DNA of 64,000 bases from Vannielia sp. (GCF_029212645.1 NZ_JARGND010000008.1:1-64000), one strand, 5' to 3'; positions 52,990 through 62,644 are shown, numbered from the stretch's first letter. The notes: generated by a model not told the origin, from the letters alone. Translations and numbers: made by a program.

Positions 52990-54009
52990 TTACCGGAACG
53001 GCGGAGCGTAGATCAGGCCACCTTCGGTGTACTGGGCGTTGAGCCCGCGTGCGAGGCCGATCGGCGTGCTCTCACCGATGTTGGCCGCGAAGACTTCGCC
53101 GTAGTTACCAACGTTTTCGATGATTTTCTTGGCGAAATCAGCGTCGAGGCCGAGCATCTCACCAAGGTTGCCTTCGGTGCCGAGCAGGCGGTTCACTTCC
53201 GGGTTGTCACCGGCAGTGGCCGACATCTCACCAACGTTAGCGGAGGTCACGCCATATTCTTCAGCGGCAACCATCGCGTAGAAGGACCAGCGGACAACAT
53301 CGCCCCACTCATCGTCGCCATGGCGCACGAGCGGACCAAGCGGCTCTTTCGAGATGATCTCGGGAAGGATCACGTGATCAGCCGCGTTTTCGAAGGTCGA
53401 GCGTGTGGCGGCAAGGCCGGAAGCGTCGGTGGTGTAAACGTCGCAAGCGCCAGCAAGATACTGCTGCTGTGCTTCGGAGTTGGTTTCAATCGGAACCGGC
53501 TCATAGCTCAGGTTGTTGACCCGGAAGAAATCAGCAAGGTTCAGCTCGGTGGTGGTGCCTGTCTGGATGCAGACAGTCGCGCCATCAAGTTCCTTGGCCG
53601 ACGAAACGCCCAGCTCTTTGGGAACCATAAAGCCCTGACCGTCATAGTAGTTCACGCCGATAAAGGTGAACTTCAGGTCAACGTCACGCGAGAACGTCCA
53701 GGTGGTGTTACGGGCCAGCACGTCGATCTCGCCGGATGCCAGCGCGGTGAAGCGCGTCTTGCCGGTGGTTGGCACGAATTCAACGGCCATAGGGTCGCCC
53801 AGAACGGCAGTAGCAACTGCGCGGCACACAGCCACGTCGAAGCCTTCCCATTCGCCCGAGGCGTTGGGCGCGGCAAAGCCGGGCACACCGGTCGCCACGC
53901 CGCAGTTCAGCGTGCCGCGCGCCTTCACGTCGTCCAGCGTTGCAGCGGCCGACGCGGTGGCAGCAAGGCCAGCCACGGTCAGCGCGCTAAAGAATACGGA
54001 TTTTTTCAT
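52990..54009 (-). CDS. aapJ: Periplasmic amino-acid-binding protein AapJ
   Basis: This 339-aa periplasmic binding protein starts with a signal peptide (MKKSVFFSALTVAGLAATAS, probable cleavage after ASA) and a general amino-acid-binding fold: LDDVKARGTLNCGVATGVPG, TTGKTRFTALASGEIDVLAR and TWTFSRDVD near residues 81-110, and lobe II VCIQTGTTTELNLADFF. It captures L-amino acids for the AapQMP transporter. First gene of the operon, likely the most abundant transcript. The fold pattern of lobe II recurs inside AapQ. Confidence 0.95.
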   Translation of the reverse strand: MKKSVFFSALTVAGLAATASAAATLDDVKARGTLNCGVATGVPGFAAPNASGEWEGFDVAVCRAVATAVLGDPMAVEFVPTTGKTRFTALASGEIDVLARNTTWTFSRDVDLKFTFIGVNYYDGQGFMVPKELGVSSAKELDGATVCIQTGTTTELNLADFFRVNNLSYEPVPIETNSEAQQQYLAGACDVYTTDASGLAATRSTFENAADHVILPEIISKEPLGPLVRHGDDEWGDVVRWSFYAMVAAEEYGVTSANVGEMSATAGDNPEVNRLLGTEGNLGEMLGLDADFAKKIIENVGNYGEVFAANIGESTPIGLARGLNAQYTEGGLIYAPPFR

Positions 54010-54253
54010 GTATACCTCTTCCTGATCTTCCCATGCCGTTGTTCACACGGCTCTATGGGGGCCCGGCTAGAATGCCGGAGTGAATGGTGGTGCCCGATTT
54101 TTCGTCGCACCGACCGAATAAGCGCAAGTTGGCCAAAATCACGGGAAGAGGTCAAGGGCGGTCACAGGCAATTCCCCAGAGGAAAAGGGTTTTTTGCCCA
54201 AATAGTGAGCAACAGCTTCGTCAATTCCCTTATCACGGTCGCAGAAAAGAGAA

Positions 54254-54970
54254 TCACCTCTCCCCGGCGGCCAACCGATTAAAGCGCGCGGCGTGCAGAA
54301 AATGCCCCCGTTTACGCTGCGCCACCTTCTCGGCTTCCTCATCATCGCCCCACTGCTCGATCTGCCAAAGCTCGTCCACCCGGCTGGCTTGCCAAAGGGC
54401 TTCGGGGTCTGCCTCTCCGCGCAAAGCCGCAAGCCCCATCACCAGGCTGCCGGAAAGTGAGGTCAGATCATGCAGCGCGGTCAGCGTGAACGGGTCAACG
54501 GCGGCCACATGCGATCTCAGGGCGGCAACCGAGTTGGCCGGTTGGGCAACATGCATCACGCCGGTTGTGGCCAGCATAGGCGCACTCAGGGTTTCAGCGG
54601 CATAGGTCAGCCAAGGATCCCACGCCTCGGCCTGCGCTGCCACCAAGGCTTCCGGAGCCTCGGCGCGATAACAAATCAGATCAGTTTCGCCATAGGCGGC
54701 CACGATCTCAGCGACCTCTTCGAATTGGGGAGCAACCCGATCAATTGCCGAATTGACGGAGCGCGTCACTGGCATGGTGACAGGGTTTACCCTGCCGTCC
54801 TGCGCATCCCACTCCGCCGCCACGGCTTCGGCCATTTCGCGTGAGGGCGTCACCAATGCAGCCTTGGCCGGGGTTTTTACCGGTTTACCGTCAAGGAGAA
54901 CGGCATAACCACCGTTGGCCTCGCTGACGCCGGCCTCTTTCCAAAACCGTGTTGGTGCCCATTCTGCCAT
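54254..54970 (-). CDS. ATP12 family F1-ATPase assembly chaperone
   Basis: This 238-aa protein resembles ATP12, which chaperones the F1 alpha subunit. It starts MAEWAPTRFWKEAGVSEAN and shows LDGKPVKTPAKAALVTPSRE, AEAVAAEWDAQDGRVNPVTM, RSVNSAIDRV, TDLICYRAEAPEALVAAQAE and the tail WGDDEEAEKVAQRKRGHFLH. Alphaproteobacteria carry one copy, often in this HAD/RluC neighbourhood. Three bases separate it from the HAD gene. The region 54010-54253 to its left holds only the aapJ promoter, with no gene. Confidence 0.9.
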   Translation of the reverse strand: MAEWAPTRFWKEAGVSEANGGYAVLLDGKPVKTPAKAALVTPSREMAEAVAAEWDAQDGRVNPVTMPVTRSVNSAIDRVAPQFEEVAEIVAAYGETDLICYRAEAPEALVAAQAEAWDPWLTYAAETLSAPMLATTGVMHVAQPANSVAALRSHVAAVDPFTLTALHDLTSLSGSLVMGLAALRGEADPEALWQASRVDELWQIEQWGDDEEAEKVAQRKRGHFLHAARFNRLAAGER

Positions 54971-54973
54971 CGT

Positions 54974-55651
54974 CTAACCTCCGGTTGCCCGCTGGATGGC
55001 CGCTGGCAATGCAGCAGGGCTCGTAACGATCTCGCCAGCGCCCGCAGCCTCAAGCTCTGTCACCGGGTGATAGCCCCAGTTTACCCCAATCGTTCCCACG
55101 CCCGCCGCGCGACCCATCTCAATATCATAGCTGGTGTCACCTATGATCACCGCTTGCGCAGCCTCAGCCCCCGTATCGCGCAAAACCCTTGCAATCATTG
55201 AGGGATGCGGCTTGGAGGGATGGTCATCTGCCACTTGGGTGGACAGGAAAAACCTCTCCATCCCGGCCGATTCCAGTAGTGCGTCCAGGCCCCGGCGTGA
55301 TTTCCCGGTGGCGATGCACAGTAGATTTTCCGGCACCTGCGCCAGTTCGTCCAGAAGCTCCCGCATTCCGGGGTAGAAATGTGCATGCCCTGCCCCCGCG
55401 GCCTTGCGCCGCGCCACATAGGCCGCCTTGTAACCTTCGACCATCTGCACCAATTCGTTGCCGCTCGCCTCCGGGCAAAGCCGCGCCATGGCCGAATCGA
55501 GCGAGAGGCCGACGATTGACAGCACCGCTTCCCGGTGCGGCGCTTCCCGGCCCACCACCGCAAACCCGGCCTCCATGCAGGCCAAGATGTCAGCCTGGCT
55601 GTCTACTAGCGTGCCGTCCACGTCAAAGATGATGCAGCGTAATTTGCTCAT
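54974..55651 (-). CDS. HAD-family hydrolase, phosphoglycolate-phosphatase-like
   Basis: This 225-aa protein has the HAD motifs IIFDVDGTLVDSQADI (nucleophile D), the lysine in KSRRGLDALL and the motif DHPSKPHPSMI, and the second acidic pair in VIIGDTSYDIEMGRAAGVGT. It resembles Gph-like phosphatases and pyrophosphatases acting on small phosphate esters. It overlaps the RluC-like gene by four bases (ATGA). The substrate cannot be read from the sequence. Confidence 0.88.
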   Translation of the reverse strand: MSKLRCIIFDVDGTLVDSQADILACMEAGFAVVGREAPHREAVLSIVGLSLDSAMARLCPEASGNELVQMVEGYKAAYVARRKAAGAGHAHFYPGMRELLDELAQVPENLLCIATGKSRRGLDALLESAGMERFFLSTQVADDHPSKPHPSMIARVLRDTGAEAAQAVIIGDTSYDIEMGRAAGVGTIGVNWGYHPVTELEAAGAGEIVTSPAALPAAIQRATGG

Positions 55652-56688
55652 GTCAGCGCGTCGAATGGATCATCCTTGGCAAGGTCCGGTGACCAACCAA
55701 AGGTTTCGAAGGTTTGCGCCATGTGCTCAGGCAGGGGCGCGGTCACGGTGACAGATTTGCGCGTGACCGGGTGCTCAAAGGTGATCGAACGGGCATGCAG
55801 GTGCAGCTTCCCCGAGATGATCCCACCCATTTTGGCGCCCCAACCGTCACCCATGTTTTCCTGCGCCGAGCCGCCATATTTACCATCACCCACGATCGGG
55901 TGGCCGATCTCGGCCATATGGGCGCGCAACTGGTGGGTGCGCCCGGTGATCGGCTCCATCGCCACCCAAGCAGCGCGCGAGGCCACACGGTACAGTGTGG
56001 CATATTGGGTGATCGCTCGTTTCGCATCGGGCGTGGCCTTCATCTCATCAGGGTGAATACAGCGCATTTTCTCGCCCGCTCCCGCACCACCGCCCGGAGC
56101 TTTGACCAGCGCATATTTGATCTCACCAAGGTAGGGAACCGGCACGCCTGCAACGACAGCCCAGTAGATCTTGCGCGTTTCACGGTGGCGGATCGCAGCG
56201 GTAAGGTCGGCGGCAATTTTGCGGCTCCGGGCAAGAAGCAGCACGCCGGATGTGTCCTTATCGAGCCGGTGTACCAACCGCGGCCTGTCATCCAGACCAA
56301 ACTTCAGAGCCTCTGCCAACCCATCCACATGGCGGGTTTGCTTGCTGCCCCCTTGCGTTGGCAGGCCAGGTGGTTTGTTGATCGCGATGATGTGGTCATC
56401 TTTCCAGATCACAGCATCCTGAATGAGCTTGGTATCGGCGTTTGAAACCGTCGCCGCTTTCGTTGGTTCAGGCGCAGCCCCTTCGGGGAGCGGCGGAATA
56501 CGCACCTCCTGGCCCTCCTCCAAACGGGTCGAGCCTTTCACACGGCCCCCATCCACCCGAATTTCGCCCTTGCGGCACATCTTTTCGATCCGCCCCTGCG
56601 GCACATGCGGAAAGATCCGGCGAAACCACCGATCAAGCCGCTGACCGGCATCATCGGCCCCAACAGGCAACATTTGAACCCGGCTCAT
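55648..56688 (-). CDS. rluC: RluC/RluD-like pseudouridine synthase
   Basis: This 346-aa protein has an N-terminal S4-like domain (LDRWFRRIFPHVPQGRIEKM, CRKGEIRVDGGRVKGSTRL) and the RluA-type catalytic region with D in RLVHRLDKDTSGVLLLARS, plus IYWAVVAGVPVP, PITGRTHQLRAHMAEIGHPI and GDGKYGG. RluC modifies 23S rRNA positions 955, 2504 and 2580 in E. coli. The start (ATG 56688) overlaps the crcB stop; the longer frame to 56745 is not needed. The exact target cannot be told from sequence alone. Confidence 0.88.
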   Translation of the reverse strand: MSRVQMLPVGADDAGQRLDRWFRRIFPHVPQGRIEKMCRKGEIRVDGGRVKGSTRLEEGQEVRIPPLPEGAAPEPTKAATVSNADTKLIQDAVIWKDDHIIAINKPPGLPTQGGSKQTRHVDGLAEALKFGLDDRPRLVHRLDKDTSGVLLLARSRKIAADLTAAIRHRETRKIYWAVVAGVPVPYLGEIKYALVKAPGGGAGAGEKMRCIHPDEMKATPDAKRAITQYATLYRVASRAAWVAMEPITGRTHQLRAHMAEIGHPIVGDGKYGGSAQENMGDGWGAKMGGIISGKLHLHARSITFEHPVTRKSVTVTAPLPEHMAQTFETFGWSPDLAKDDPFDALT

Positions 56689-57062
56689 GCGAATACCCCG
56701 CGAGAAATGAGAAGCCCGGCGAAGAGCGCCAGAACCGAAAGGCACACCGAGCCCAAAACGTAAATCGCGGCCTGCCCCATGGCACCCCGCTCGAACAAGG
56801 TGATCGTATCAAGCGAGAAGGCCGAAAAGGTGGTGAACCCGCCCAAAAGCCCGGTCATTACAAAGGGAGCCAAGTGCTGCCCGCCTTTGTTGGCAACGAA
56901 GCCGGCAAAGAGCCCCATCGCAAGCGATCCAACGATATTTACCGTAAGCGTCGCCCACGGAAAACCCGGCCCCATAGCGCGGATTGCGGCCACGCCGGAG
57001 AGGTAACGCAACGAGGCGCCGATAGCCCCGCCAAGGGCAACTTGTGCAAGCGTTGAAATCAT
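56685..57062 (-). CDS. crcB: CrcB fluoride channel (Fluc)
   Basis: CrcB/Fluc exports fluoride as a dual-topology dimer. The 125-aa protein has four membrane helices (ALGGAIGASLRYLSGVAAI, LTVNIVGSLAMGLFAGFVAN, FVMTGLLGGFTTFSAFSLDT, AAIYVLGSVCLSVLALFAG), with the conserved G-x-x-GGFTTFSAFS motif and an N in VNIVGS. Size and motifs fit. It is coupled to rluC by the ATGA overlap. No fluoride riboswitch is visible upstream. Confidence 0.95.
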   Translation of the reverse strand: MISTLAQVALGGAIGASLRYLSGVAAIRAMGPGFPWATLTVNIVGSLAMGLFAGFVANKGGQHLAPFVMTGLLGGFTTFSAFSLDTITLFERGAMGQAAIYVLGSVCLSVLALFAGLLISRGVFA

Positions 57063-57109
57063 GTGGCCGTGTCGCGCGGGGGCGGCGGAGAGTCAAGCGC
57101 AGGCGCGCT

Positions 57110-58423
57110 TCACCCCTTGTTTCGTTTGGCTCGCAATGCTGCAAACCACTCCACCCGTTTCTTCAACTCGCGTTCGAAACCACGTTCAACCGGTTGGTAA
57201 AGAACCGGCCGCTTCATCCCGTCCGGAAAGTAATTCTGGCCGGAAAAGCCGTCTTCTGCGTCATGGTCATAGGCATAGCCAGCGCCATACCCTTGTTCGC
57301 CCATCAGCTTGGTGGGTGCGTTGAGGATGTGCTTGGGCGGCGGCTCCGAGCCGGTCTTCTTTGCCGCCCCCTTGGCCGCCTTGTAGGCCACATAAACCGC
57401 GTTCGATTTGGGCGCGAGGGCTATGTAGGTCAACGCCTGTGCCAGCGCCAACTCGCCCTCCGGCGAGCCAAGACGTTCGTAAACCTCCCAAGCGTGCAGG
57501 CAGTGGGTTTGCGCGTTCGGGTCCGCAAGGCCAATGTCTTCGACCGCCATCCTTGTGATCCGACGGGCCAAAAAGCGTGGATCTTCGCCACCCTCCAGCA
57601 TCCGTGCAAACCAGTAAAGCGCTGCATCCGGGTCAGAGCCTCGCACCGATTTATGGAGCGCCGAGATCAGATTGTAGTGGCTGTCGCCAGACTTGTCGTA
57701 TTGCGCCGCCCGCCGTTGCAGCCGTGTGGCCAAATCCTTCGGCCCCAGTTTCTCTGCTGCGTTCCACCCCGCCACCTGCTCAACAAGGTTCAGCAAGGCG
57801 CGGCCATCGCCATCAGCCATGCCCAGCAGGCTCTCCCTCGCCTCGCCAGTCAGTGGAAGCGCGCGCTCCAGCTCCTGTTCGGCGCGCTGCAAAAGCCGCT
57901 CCAGGGCCCGTCCATCCAACCGGTTGAGCACCAGCACCTGCGAGCGAGACAGGATAGCAGCGTTAAGCTCAAAGCTCGGGTTCTCTGTTGTCGCCCCCAC
58001 CAGCACGATGGTGCCGTCTTCCATATGCGGCAAGAACCCATCCTGCTGCGCTTTGTTGAAGCGATGAATCTCATCGACAAATAGCAGCGTCCCCTGTCCG
58101 TTGGCCCGCCGGTGCTTTGCCGCCTCAAAAACCTTTCGAAGCTCTGGGACACCAGTAAAGATCGCACTGATCTGCACGAAGGCCAGATCGGTCTCATGGG
58201 CCAGAAGCCGCGCGATCGTCGTCTTGCCGACCCCCGGCGGCCCCCAAAGAATCAGTGATGAAAGGCTGCCGCCCGCAAGCATCGCTCCCAGTGGAGCCTC
58301 CTCGCCAAGCAAGTGCTCTTGCCCAATCACCTCGGCCAGCGTTTGCGGACGAAGTCGGTCTGCCAAAGGGCGGGGCGCATCAGCGGCAGGAACCGCGGCG
58401 GCACTGTCAAAAAGGTCAGCCAT
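57110..58423 (-). CDS. rarA: Replication-associated recombination protein RarA
   Basis: RarA/MgsA is an AAA+ ATPase of the clamp-loader family that acts at stalled replication forks. The 437-aa protein has Walker A ILWGPPGVGKTTIARLLAH near residue 59, Walker B LLFVDEIHRFNKAQQDGFLP, sensor LVGATTENPSFELNAAILSR and the C-terminal tetramerisation part with GEVYERLGSPEGELALAQAL-like sequence. Normal length. It is the first gene of the operon running rarA-crcB-rluC-HAD-ATP12. Confidence 0.93.
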   Translation of the reverse strand: MADLFDSAAAVPAADAPRPLADRLRPQTLAEVIGQEHLLGEEAPLGAMLAGGSLSSLILWGPPGVGKTTIARLLAHETDLAFVQISAIFTGVPELRKVFEAAKHRRANGQGTLLFVDEIHRFNKAQQDGFLPHMEDGTIVLVGATTENPSFELNAAILSRSQVLVLNRLDGRALERLLQRAEQELERALPLTGEARESLLGMADGDGRALLNLVEQVAGWNAAEKLGPKDLATRLQRRAAQYDKSGDSHYNLISALHKSVRGSDPDAALYWFARMLEGGEDPRFLARRITRMAVEDIGLADPNAQTHCLHAWEVYERLGSPEGELALAQALTYIALAPKSNAVYVAYKAAKGAAKKTGSEPPPKHILNAPTKLMGEQGYGAGYAYDHDAEDGFSGQNYFPDGMKRPVLYQPVERGFERELKKRVEWFAALRAKRNKG

Positions 58424-58562
58424 TACGCAAATCTAGAGCTTGCTTCGGGTATGGGAAATCCCTCACCCGGCATTGAAGCCCGATTTAACGAGCGTATGGC
58501 AAAATAATTGTTTGTCCGGGCCAAGGCACACCCCCGCCCCGGACGATTTTAATCAAAGGCGA

Positions 58563-59150
58563 TCAATTCAGGTTGTCCTTAAGGTCGATCGAAACCACTT
58601 GGCTTTTTTCGCCCGCGATCTCCATCACCGGGCCTGCAGCCGATGCCTTGAGGCCGCAACGCGGCGCCCAACGCGGCCAGTTGGCCGGGATCAGGCCCAG
58701 CACTTCGGACGCGCCCAAATCCCGCGCCGCACGAGTCATCTCCATGATCAGATAGGCATGCACACGGCGACGGATGTTCATTGGCGTCGTGTGGCTCACA
58801 AAAACCCGGCTCGATTCCCAGATCGAGTCACTGATCGGGGCCTCGTAGTCGAGCAAATCAGCCGGGATCGAATCGAGCAAATGCCGTTGTGCATCCCGGA
58901 TCATGTAGGAATAGATACCGCAATGCGCGGTAGTTGGGGTAAGCCGAATGCCGGCGAGTATTTCGCCTTTGTCATGCACGGCAACCCAACGGCTCGCGGG
59001 GGTGTCATACTGGTCGTACTCCATTCCCATGGCTTCGGGCAGATTCCAGTTGTTCTGCACAATGAACGACTGGCGACGCGCACGAAACAAATTGGCAAAA
59101 AGCTCACCGTGGTTGTGGAGGTTCGCGAAAGAGAGTGTGGTGGTTTGCAT
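58563..59150 (-). CDS. luxI: LuxI-type acyl-homoserine-lactone synthase
   Basis: This 195-aa protein resembles N-acyl-homoserine lactone synthases. It shows LFRARRQSFI (conserved R and F), NNWNLPEAMGMEYDQYDTP (W and acidic residues), RWVAVHDKGEILAGIRLTPT, and WESSRVFVSHTT with the E and R of the catalytic part. The N-terminus MQTTTLSFANLHNHGELF is as usual. It lies 70 bases downstream of a LuxR-type gene on the same strand, so the two form a quorum-sensing pair. Signal acyl chain is not predictable. A hairpin (58514-58544) follows its end. Confidence 0.85.
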   Translation of the reverse strand: MQTTTLSFANLHNHGELFANLFRARRQSFIVQNNWNLPEAMGMEYDQYDTPASRWVAVHDKGEILAGIRLTPTTAHCGIYSYMIRDAQRHLLDSIPADLLDYEAPISDSIWESSRVFVSHTTPMNIRRRVHAYLIMEMTRAARDLGASEVLGLIPANWPRWAPRCGLKASAAGPVMEIAGEKSQVVSIDLKDNLN

Positions 59151-59220
59151 GGTCTTTCTCCTGCTTGCTTGGGTGGTGGGTTAAAAAGCAAACCCTGCGC
59201 TTAGCAGGAGAACCGGCACT

Positions 59221-59832
59221 CTAAAGCAGTCTGTATTCCTTGGCGCGTTGAAGCGCCTCAGCCGTGGTTCGGGCACGAAGCCGTTCCCTTGCGGCGGTGA
59301 GGCGGGCCTTCAAAGCACTTTCAGAAATATTAAGTTTGGCGGCTGCGGCAGTGTGACGATCCCCTGCCGCAATCAAGCGCAAGGCATCTATCTGTGCCTG
59401 GGTGAGACTCTCCGGAGGCTCTGTCAGGTCATGCAGCCTGCGGATGATGGTCGCGATTGCCACGATCTCATCCGCTTCAAATTCTCGGTCTGCTCGTGCT
59501 GCGCCTGCAATCGTGCGGGATGAAATCGGACCGCAGGAAACCTGCACCCCGTACTTCAAGCCAAATTCCGCGGCTTCTTCAAGAATACCGAACGGATCCG
59601 GCAACTCGATTTCACTCCACCGCGTTTCCCCTTCTGTAGAGAAGCCCCAGGCGATCATCGGGTCACGCAGGGCATATGCCTGCGCGGTGTAATGATCAGT
59701 CCATGCCGTGTCATACGTCTGGAACACCTGAAGCGGAGAGGCGAAACGGATGTGGAATCCCCCGAAATACCCACGGGGGGCCAGCTTCCCTAGCGCATCA
59801 AGCTCCTTGGCGATCCTCTGTTTGTCAGACAT
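59221..59832 (-). CDS. luxR: LuxR-type quorum-sensing regulator
   Basis: This 203-aa regulator has an autoinducer-binding domain (WTDHYTAQAYALRDPMIAWG, RWSEIELPDPFGILEEAAEF, GLKYGVQVSCGPISSRTIAG) and a C-terminal LuxR-type HTH (LTQAQIDALRLIAAGDRHTA, AAAKLNISESALKARLTAAR). It is a little shorter than classical LuxR, ~235-250 aa, and the HTH has an unusual LKARLTAAR recognition helix. An imperfect dyad, CCTGC-n5-GCAGG at 59194-59208, lies between it and luxI and could be its target, but the spacing is not that of a standard lux box. Confidence 0.82.
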   Translation of the reverse strand: MSDKQRIAKELDALGKLAPRGYFGGFHIRFASPLQVFQTYDTAWTDHYTAQAYALRDPMIAWGFSTEGETRWSEIELPDPFGILEEAAEFGLKYGVQVSCGPISSRTIAGAARADREFEADEIVAIATIIRRLHDLTEPPESLTQAQIDALRLIAAGDRHTAAAAKLNISESALKARLTAARERLRARTTAEALQRAKEYRLL

Positions 59833-59911
59833 GTCTTTTTAGACAAGTTGCTTACAGGGCAGTCAACCTTAAATTGAGCTAAACCGAGCAGCCTGCAAGG
59901 GAGCGTTTTCT

Positions 59912-60082
59912 GTGCTTAAGATTAAACCCGAGACATTTGCCCAACTGATGCAGCTACCTGTGGTGCAGCGGTCGGATCTCCTTGAATTCATAGGCTCAAC
60001 GCCAGTCGCAGATCGTGTTGTTTTGCAGATCATCGAGAAGATGGCAGCAGGGGAAATGCCCGGCGTCTCCCGCGCCGCCTAA
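59912..60082 (+). CDS. Small hypothetical protein (56 aa)
   Basis: A GTG start with AAGGGAG about nine bases before it opens a clean 56-aa frame, MLKIKPETFAQLMQLPVVQR to GVSRAA, divergent from luxR. It is amphipathic and helical (LLEFIGSTPVADRVVLQIIE), with no membrane segment. The ribosome binding site and a normal codon pattern make it plausible. I know no family. It ends 50 bases before the strong terminator at 60133-60167, which would end its transcript. Confidence 0.5.
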   Translation: MLKIKPETFAQLMQLPVVQRSDLLEFIGSTPVADRVVLQIIEKMAAGEMPGVSRAA

Positions 60083-60132
60083 AACGTGCCTGTGACGTTG
60101 CGGCAGTTGCCGCGTCTAACGGCGCGTGAAGG

Positions 60133-60167
60133 AAAAAGGCCCGCTCCATAACGGAGCGGGCCTTTTT
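60133..60167. terminator. Strong bidirectional rho-independent terminator
   Basis: AAAAAGGCCCGCTCC (60133-60147), loop ATAAC, GGAGCGGGCCTTTTT (60153-60167) form a perfect 15-bp stem whose ends supply T-runs on both strands. It sits just beyond the rplQ stop and ends the ribosomal alpha operon, and terminates the convergent small gene. Confidence 0.92.
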
Positions 60168-60190
60168 GATTCTCACATCTGAAGCAACGA

Positions 60191-60610
60191 TCAGCTTTCG
60201 GCTGCGTCTTCCTCTGCAACGCGCGTTTTATCGGCAGCGCCTTTCGCGTCTACGTCGCGATCAACCAGTTCGATGATGGCCATTGGGGCCATGTCACCGT
60301 AGCGGAAGCCAGCTTTCAGCACACGGGTGTAACCCCCCGAACGCTCGGCGTAGCGCGGGCCGAGAACTTCGAAAAGTTTAGCAACGTGTTGGTCCTGCTT
60401 GAGGCGTGAAGCGGCCTGACGGCGCGCGTGCAGGTCGCCGCGCTTACCGAGGGTGACCATCTTGTCCATGATCCGCTTCAGCTCTTTGGCCTTGGGCAGA
60501 GTCGTTTTGATTTGTTCGTGCTCAATGAGCGAGCCGGCCATGTTGGCAAAGAGCGCTTTACGGTGCTCATGTGTGCGATTCAGGCGGCGGTATCCGCGGG
60601 CGTGACGCAT
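60191..60610 (-). CDS. rplQ: 50S ribosomal protein L17
   Basis: This 139-aa protein ([20 protein letters not shown]) has the L17 core [40 protein letters not shown] and the C-terminal [20 protein letters not shown] then [11 protein letters not shown] short acidic C-terminal tail is lineage-typical. Last gene of the alpha operon, followed by the terminator at 60133. Confidence 0.97.
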   Translation of the reverse strand: MRHARGYRRLNRTHEHRKALFANMAGSLIEHEQIKTTLPKAKELKRIMDKMVTLGKRGDLHARRQAASRLKQDQHVAKLFEVLGPRYAERSGGYTRVLKAGFRYGDMAPMAIIELVDRDVDAKGAADKTRVAEEDAAES

Positions 60611-60741
60611 GTATCTTCTCCAATTTGGGTGCCCTCTACGGGCGGTTTTTGCTTTGTCTGGCCCGCGTGCGTAGCGCAGGCTCTCCTTGGGGCATCATGC
60701 CCAGTCGTATGCGGGGCGCGCCAAGGCGCACCCCACTGTTC

Positions 60742-61758
60742 TTAGAACTGGTCTTCGAACTTCTTGGCCAGATCTTCGATGTTCTCTGGCGGCCATTCTT
60801 CGACATCCATGCCGAGATGCAGACCCATGCCCGAAAGCACTTCCTTGATCTCGTTCAGCGACTTGCGGCCAAAGTTCGGCGTGCGGAGCATTTCGGCTTC
60901 GGTCTTCTGGATCAAATCGCCAATGTAGACGATGTTGTCGTTCTTCAGGCAGTTTGCAGAGCGCACCGAAAGCTCCAACTCATCCACTTTCTTCAGCAGA
61001 AGCGGGTTGAACTCTAGGCCATCGTCTTCTTCCTGACGGCCAGCAGCTTCCGGCTCATCGAAGTTCACAAAGATGGACAACTGGTCCTGAAGGATGCGGG
61101 CGGCATAGGCCACCGCATCATCGGGAGTGACGGACCCATCGGTTTCTAGCTTCAGCGTCAGCTTGTCATAGTCCAGCACCTGGCCCTCACGGGTCGGCTG
61201 CACATCGTAAGACACCTTTTTGACCGGCGAGTAGATCGCATCAATCGGCATCAGGCCAATCGGGGCATCTTCCGGGCGGTTCTTTTCAGCCGAGACATAG
61301 CCCTTGCCGGTGTTGACCGTCAGCTCCACGTAAAGATCGGCACCATCGTCAAGATGGCAGATCACGTGGTCCTTGTTGAGGATCTCGATGCCAGCGCTTT
61401 CCGAGATGTCACCAGCGGTGACAACGCCTGGGCCTTTGGCCGAGATGGACAGGCGCTTCGGCCCATCAACTTCCATGCGAATCGCGACGCCTTTGAGGTT
61501 CAGCACCACGTCGGTCACGTCCTCACGGACACCGGCAATGGAGGAAAACTCGTGCAGGACGTTGTCGATCTGAACGCTGGTGATTGCGGCGCCTTGCAGC
61601 GACGACATCAGCACGCGGCGTAGCGCGTTGCCAAGCGTCAGGCCAAAGCCCCGCTCCAGTGGTTCTGCCACAACAGTGGCTTGACGTGCTGGGTCATTGC
61701 CCGGCTTCACGTCAAGCTGCGTGGGTTTGATCAGTTCCTGCCAGTTCTTGTGGATCAT
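60742..61758 (-). CDS. rpoA: RNA polymerase alpha subunit
   Basis: This 338-aa protein has the assembly domain ([56 protein letters not shown]) and the C-terminal DNA- and activator-binding domain ([37 protein letters not shown]). It scaffolds RNA polymerase. Normal size. Placed between rpsK and rplQ as in the alpha operon of Rhodobacterales. Confidence 0.98.
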   Translation of the reverse strand: MIHKNWQELIKPTQLDVKPGNDPARQATVVAEPLERGFGLTLGNALRRVLMSSLQGAAITSVQIDNVLHEFSSIAGVREDVTDVVLNLKGVAIRMEVDGPKRLSISAKGPGVVTAGDISESAGIEILNKDHVICHLDDGADLYVELTVNTGKGYVSAEKNRPEDAPIGLMPIDAIYSPVKKVSYDVQPTREGQVLDYDKLTLKLETDGSVTPDDAVAYAARILQDQLSIFVNFDEPEAAGRQEEDDGLEFNPLLLKKVDELELSVRSANCLKNDNIVYIGDLIQKTEAEMLRTPNFGRKSLNEIKEVLSGMGLHLGMDVEEWPPENIEDLAKKFEDQF

Positions 61759-61870
61759 GTTCTTGTCGCCTCCATACCAGTTCGCGGCTCATGTCCAAGG
61801 CTGCGAACGCCCGAGGATAAAATGACCAACCGGGGGGCCTTGGAGGGCACCCCGGTGAATTTCGTGAAAT

Positions 61871-62260
61871 TTAAACCCGGCGGCGCTTCGGCGGGCGGCA
61901 ACCGTTGTGGGCCATCGGCGTCACATCACGGATCGAGGTGATGTTGAAACCAACGGCAGCCAAGGCGCGCAACGCGCTTTCACGGCCGGAGCCGGGGCCT
62001 TGCACTTCCACTTCCAGAGTCTTCACACCGTGGTCCTGCGCCTTGCGGCCTGCGTCCTCTGCAGCCATCTGGGCGGCGTAGGGCGTGGATTTCCGCGAGC
62101 CCTTGAAGCCCATGGTGCCAGCCGACGACCATGCAATGGCGTTGCCCTGCACGTCGGAAATCAGGATTTTGGTGTTGTTGAACGAAGAGTTCACATGAGC
62201 AACGCCGGCGGCGATGTTCTTGGAGACCTTCTTCTTGGTGCGTTTGGTATCGCGTGCCAT
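61871..62260 (-). CDS. rpsK: 30S ribosomal protein S11
   Basis: This 129-aa protein has S11 motifs [80 protein letters not shown], and the end [19 protein letters not shown]. Normal size. It lies 15 bases downstream of rpsM. Confidence 0.98.
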   Translation of the reverse strand: MARDTKRTKKKVSKNIAAGVAHVNSSFNNTKILISDVQGNAIAWSSAGTMGFKGSRKSTPYAAQMAAEDAGRKAQDHGVKTLEVEVQGPGSGRESALRALAAVGFNITSIRDVTPMAHNGCRPPKRRRV

Positions 62261-62275
62261 CTGATCAGCCCTCCC

Positions 62276-62644
62276 TTACTTCTTCTTGCCGGCAATGGCC
62301 TTTGCGGGGCCTTTGCGGGTGCGTGCGTTGGTGTGGGTGCGCTGCCCGCGCACCGGGAGGTTGCGACGGTGGCGCAAGCCACGGTAGCAGCCAAGGTCCA
62401 TCAAACGCTTGACGTTCATCTGAACTTCGCGGCGCAGGTCGCCCTCAACGGTGAAGTTGGCGTCGATGTGCTCACGAACGGCGAGAACTTCGGCGTCGGA
62501 AAGCTCATTTACACGGCGGGTCAGGTCAATGCCGACGGCCTCGCAGATTTTGCGGGCGCTATCGTCGCCAATGCCGTGGATATAGGTCAGCGCAATCGGA
62601 ACGCGCTTTGCGGTCGGGATGTTAACCCCAGCGATACGGGCCAA
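62276..62644 (-). CDS. rpsM: 30S ribosomal protein S13
   Basis: S13 starts [20 protein letters not shown], with [60 protein letters not shown] and [18 protein letters not shown]. The start is a TTG at 62644 with AGAAGGA upstream, giving the standard 122 aa. The open frame to 62695 adds 17 residues absent from the family, so automatic calls starting there would be wrong. Confidence 0.96.
   Translation of the reverse strand: MARIAGVNIPTAKRVPIALTYIHGIGDDSARKICEAVGIDLTRRVNELSDAEVLAVREHIDANFTVEGDLRREVQMNVKRLMDLGCYRGLRHRRNLPVRGQRTHTNARTRKGPAKAIAGKKK

Noticed and set aside
59194-59208. A lux box between luxR and luxI
   Set aside because: CCTGC-n5-GCAGG is a dyad, but the CTG to CAG spacing is 7, not the usual 10, so I do not call it a lux box.
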